A stretch of 36,569 bases of DNA from NCBI GenBank assembly GCA_964645625.1, contig CAZYAI010000023.1:1-36569 (forward strand). The letters run 5' to 3'. The notes below the pieces were generated by a model that was not told the origin of the DNA, did not search any database, and saw only the letters and a list, made by a program, of their open reading frames with translations. The position numbers and the translations under genes are program-made. The stretch comes from AB-137-C09 sp964645625 (GTDB lineage Bacteria; Pseudomonadota; Zetaproteobacteria; Mariprofundales; Mariprofundaceae). Shown in pieces: positions 33,882 to 36,569 of this stretch (position 1 is the first letter of the stretch; every line of letters starts with the position of its first letter).

Positions 33882-36164
33882 TTATGCCTTGCTGCGTTGC
33901 AAAATAATGGGGAACAGATAACACGAAGCCAAATAGCAAATAGCCATTGAACCTGCCACCAATGCCCCCAGTTTCACTTGCGGGTAAAGCGGCGCAGTCA
34001 ACAGTACCAAAAAGCCGCCAATGACCACCAGCGCATTGAAAAACAATGCCCGCCCCGTGTCATCATTGCTGTGCCGTACAATATCCGTATGAGCCATACC
34101 TTGAGCTTGGTATTCACGGTAGCGATAAAGGTAATGGATCGCAAAATCAACGCCAATGCCCAGTGCTAGCGCGCCTGTAATCGCCGTACCAATTTCCAGC
34201 GGTAAGCCAATCAAACCCATCACGCCATAAATCACCAATACCGCCATAGAAACAGGAAGCATCGCCAAAGCAGCATCCAATACACGACGGAACATCGCTA
34301 AACAGAGTACAAAAATCAAAGCCAAAGCAAGCAGCAGTGATTGAATTTGACCGCTGATAATCAGATCAGAGAAACGATGGGTGGTGAATGCCGTACCAGC
34401 AAACTTCACCTCCGCACCAGGAAACCACTGCGGACATTGCTGCTCCAGCTCTTCGATGAGGAATGCCACTTGCGCGCTGCTATCGGTCTTCATTTGAATG
34501 CGTACATGGGCGCGGCGATAATCAGAGGTCACAAAAGAATCAAAATCATCTGGCGCACCAGAAAATGAATAGAGCAAAAGATATTGGGCGGCCAATTGCG
34601 AACTCTCAGGTGGTACACGGTAAGCAGCATTGCCTTCATGCATGACCTTATTCATTTCGGCTAAGAACTCAGCCACCGAGGATGAATCACCAACCACGGC
34701 ATCCTCTTCTACCAAGGTTTGTAGTGCTTGCATGCCTGCCAAAAACTTGGGCTCTAACACGCCATCTTGTTTGCCACTGTCGATCATAATATCCAGTGCA
34801 TTAGTACCAGCAAAATGCGCATTCAGCATATCATCGGCATGACGCAAAGGGTCAGAAGGACGGAACTCTGACACCAACGAGGAATTGACGTAAATTTGGC
34901 TAAGCCCAATGCCTGACAACAACAAAACCGTAACCGCCGCAATGACAATGCGGCGCGGTTGTTCAACAACGATGCGCGTCATCCAATTGAGGTAGCCGCT
35001 AAATGCCAATTTATCCAACGCTTTTTCACGCTTCGGCAATACCGATTCAATCGCGGGAATAAACAAAATCGTAATAATAAAGGCGTAAGCAATGCCTATA
35101 GCAGCAAATATGCCAAAGTAGCGCATCGGTAAAATATCCGAGGTGAGCATGGCTAAGAAGCCTGCTCCAGTGGTGAGCGTTGTCATCAAAATCGGCGACC
35201 ACATGCCTGCCATACCAAGGACGATCGCTTCTTTCTTCTCTAAAGAAGCATCGCGGGCAGCTTCCACGCGAATATGGGTGATAAGATGCACCGAATCAGC
35301 AATACCCACGGCAAGAATAAGAATCGGCAACATGGTCGTGACGGTAAACATCGGAATCCCTGCCGCTGCCATCGTGCCCAACATCCATAATTCGGAGAGA
35401 ATCACTACCGTTAAAGGAATCAATACGCCACGCATATTGCGGAACGAGGCAAACAACAACAACGCCAATAGCGCAAGAATCATCGGCTGCATTTGCTTCA
35501 TGCTTTGCGGCATATACACGCCAAATACACCTTCGATAATCGGTCTGCCTGTAATCAAGATATGTTCAGGGCCATGGCGCGCATCAATTTCGGCAACCTT
35601 GTCTTTGATGAGCTGGTACACTTCATGGTAATGACCGTGGTATTCCTTCGCTGGGCGCACCACAATCAGTGTACCTTTGCCATCAGCTCCGACAATCGAC
35701 CCCATGTAAATACCATTATCGACCAAACGTTGACGCAGATGGTCAATGGCTTCAGGTGTGGTAGCAGGATGCGACATAAAGCGTTCCACCTCCATGCCAT
35801 CAGCAGTACCACGAATATCTTTAATCGTAGCAAGACTCATCAGGTCGGATAACGCCAACGTACGGAACTCTTTACGTGTTTTCAACCACTGGGTTAACTC
35901 ATCAATAAGGGCAAGGGTATGCGGATTATAAATCCCCTGTTCGCCAGTATTTTCGATCCCAATCACCACCATATCGGTAGAAGAAAAAACCTTCTCTAGC
36001 TCCAAACGATTAACGTAGGCATCCATGCCATCCGGAAGCATCTTTTCTAAGTTGGTTTCCATTTTTAGGTTCGGTAATTGCGAGGCAAAACCACCTGTGA
36101 TGAGTATAAGTGCCAGCAGCACCAGCCACGCATGGCGCGTCACCAAGCCAAATAGAGGTTTCAT
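33882..36164 (-). CDS. RND-superfamily exporter (MMPL/HAE3-like)
   Basis: 760 residues. A membrane helix at the N-terminus (~12-30), a large periplasmic loop (30-210), then a five- to six-helix bundle, and the same arrangement repeated in the second half, as in MMPL/HAE3 proteins. Family marks include LPILILAVGIADSVHLITHI in the first half and ALALGIGVDFAIHYLYRYRE in the second. Such proteins export hydrophobic compounds or lipids (hopanoid transporters included); the substrate here is unknown. A single-subunit system is suggested because no membrane-fusion or outer-membrane gene is nearby. Confidence 0.9.
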   Translation of the reverse strand: MKPLFGLVTRHAWLVLLALILITGGFASQLPNLKMETNLEKMLPDGMDAYVNRLELEKVFSSTDMVVIGIENTGEQGIYNPHTLALIDELTQWLKTRKEFRTLALSDLMSLATIKDIRGTADGMEVERFMSHPATTPEAIDHLRQRLVDNGIYMGSIVGADGKGTLIVVRPAKEYHGHYHEVYQLIKDKVAEIDARHGPEHILITGRPIIEGVFGVYMPQSMKQMQPMILALLALLLFASFRNMRGVLIPLTVVILSELWMLGTMAAAGIPMFTVTTMLPILILAVGIADSVHLITHIRVEAARDASLEKKEAIVLGMAGMWSPILMTTLTTGAGFLAMLTSDILPMRYFGIFAAIGIAYAFIITILFIPAIESVLPKREKALDKLAFSGYLNWMTRIVVEQPRRIVIAAVTVLLLSGIGLSQIYVNSSLVSEFRPSDPLRHADDMLNAHFAGTNALDIMIDSGKQDGVLEPKFLAGMQALQTLVEEDAVVGDSSSVAEFLAEMNKVMHEGNAAYRVPPESSQLAAQYLLLYSFSGAPDDFDSFVTSDYRRAHVRIQMKTDSSAQVAFLIEELEQQCPQWFPGAEVKFAGTAFTTHRFSDLIISGQIQSLLLALALIFVLCLAMFRRVLDAALAMLPVSMAVLVIYGVMGLIGLPLEIGTAITGALALGIGVDFAIHYLYRYREYQAQGMAHTDIVRHSNDDTGRALFFNALVVIGGFLVLLTAPLYPQVKLGALVAGSMAICYLASCYLFPIILQRSKA

Positions 36165-36393
36165 TGTTTCTCCTGAATGTTATTCGTTTTTAAGTAGTTG
36201 AGCATATTTATTTTAACATTTCTACCGACGGATATTTCGCGATATTCAAGGCACAAAAACGGACGTATTGGCAAGCCAGAGGCGCGGTAGTGTGATTACC
36301 TCTTAATGCATAACGTTTTTGTAACGCCGAAGATCGTGAAATAAACAAGAGGAAAAATGTTAAAATAATTATGGGCGGCTACTTATGTATTGT
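36165..36393. other. Gap upstream of the RND exporter, no gene seen
   Basis: This 229-bp stretch is AT-rich near 36181-36225 and 36340-36370. It should hold the RND operon promoter (minus strand), but no clear -35/-10 pair was found. No hairpin element of the A-D family is present. Confidence 0.4.
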
Positions 36394-36569
36394 TTATATT
36401 TCAGCACGCAAGGCTTGCACTTCGTGAACCGTCAAGCCTGTTGCTCCTGCGCAAGCTGCATCATCCATTGTGGTAAGTAGTGAACGAGCAATACGGTATT
36501 GCATTTCTTTCGCTCCTTCTGCTTTCCCTTCTGCTTTCCCTTCTGCTTTCCCTTCTGCTTTCCCTTCTG
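36394..36569 (-). CDS. Rpn-family putative nuclease/transposase, C-terminal part, cut by window edge
   Basis: Only the last ~57 residues lie in the window. They read as four EGKA repeats, then EGAKEMQYRIARSLL, TTMDDAACAGATGLTVHEVQ, and the end ALRAEI. The EGKA run and the LT.HEVQAL end are typical of the C-terminus of Rpn-type PD-(D/E)XK recombination-promoting nucleases (PF12784-like). The catalytic part is outside the window, so intactness is unknown. Confidence 0.72.
   Translation of the reverse strand, partial: EGKAEGKAEGKAEGKAEGAKEMQYRIARSLLTTMDDAACAGATGLTVHEVQALRAEI
36515..36569 (-). repeat. 12-bp tandem repeat coding EGKA
   Basis: Four or more perfect units of the 12-mer GAAGGGAAAGCA (minus strand) run into the window edge. 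The exact DNA repeats make slippage and length variation likely. Confidence 0.85.

Noticed and set aside
36515..36569. CRISPR-like short repeats at the right edge
   Set aside because: The units are contiguous 12-mers without spacers and lie in a reading frame coding EGKA.

Overview
The window looks like chromosome of a Gram-negative proteobacterium with moderate GC. Envelope genes support this: an LPS-type heptosyltransferase, two lipoproteins with lipoboxes, an outer-membrane barrel ending in Phe and an RND exporter. Ubiquinone and glutathione genes (ubiX, class-2 gshA) and the family mix fit a gamma- or zetaproteobacterium. I cannot fix the genus from sequence alone. No plasmid or prophage module and no CRISPR array is visible; the only mobile-element trace is a partial Rpn-family gene at the right edge.

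Layout. Positions 1-5930 (minus strand) hold a chemosensory/type IV pilus-like operon: a GspE/PilB-type ATPase fused to a CheY-like receiver, cheW, a chemoreceptor, and the start of a CheA-like kinase that runs off the left edge. Positions 6159-9839 (plus) hold an OppA-family lipoprotein, an unknown protein and anmK, suggesting peptide uptake or cell-wall recycling. Next come a Rep-like helicase (minus), a TPR plus double cyclic-nucleotide-binding-domain protein (plus), and an orphan PstS-like phosphate-binding protein with a small membrane protein (minus). Positions 15192-21599 (plus) form a tight seven-gene operon: ilvE, mnmA, an ICMT/PEMT-like methyltransferase, a GT9 heptosyltransferase, a SAM methyltransferase, a GT-B and a GT2 glycosyltransferase, probably for an LPS-core-like glycan. 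Positions 21607-27566 (minus) hold xerD, a second TPR/double-CNB protein, citrate synthase, and an overlapping lipoprotein and outer-membrane barrel pair. Positions 27759-30446 (plus) carry dnaQ, ubiX and gshA, followed by tRNA-Leu(CAA) with promoter and terminator and a hypothetical protein with YS-octad repeats. Positions 31657-36164 (minus) are an RND exporter, yaeQ, rhlE and yjbQ. The right edge is the C-terminus of an Rpn-family nuclease/transposase with EGKA repeats.

The most unusual signals are: (1) a family of intergenic two-stem hairpin elements (four good copies and one decayed copy) whose basal stems differ by paired, structure-preserving substitutions; (2) the pilus/secretion ATPase fused to a receiver domain at the head of a chemosensory operon, with elements of that hairpin family in both long gaps of the operon; (3) two TPR plus double-CNB proteins with no output domain, one overlapping xerD; (4) a protein with consecutive Tyr-Ser octads whose Ser codons alternate between AGT and TCN, so the repeat is kept at the protein level.
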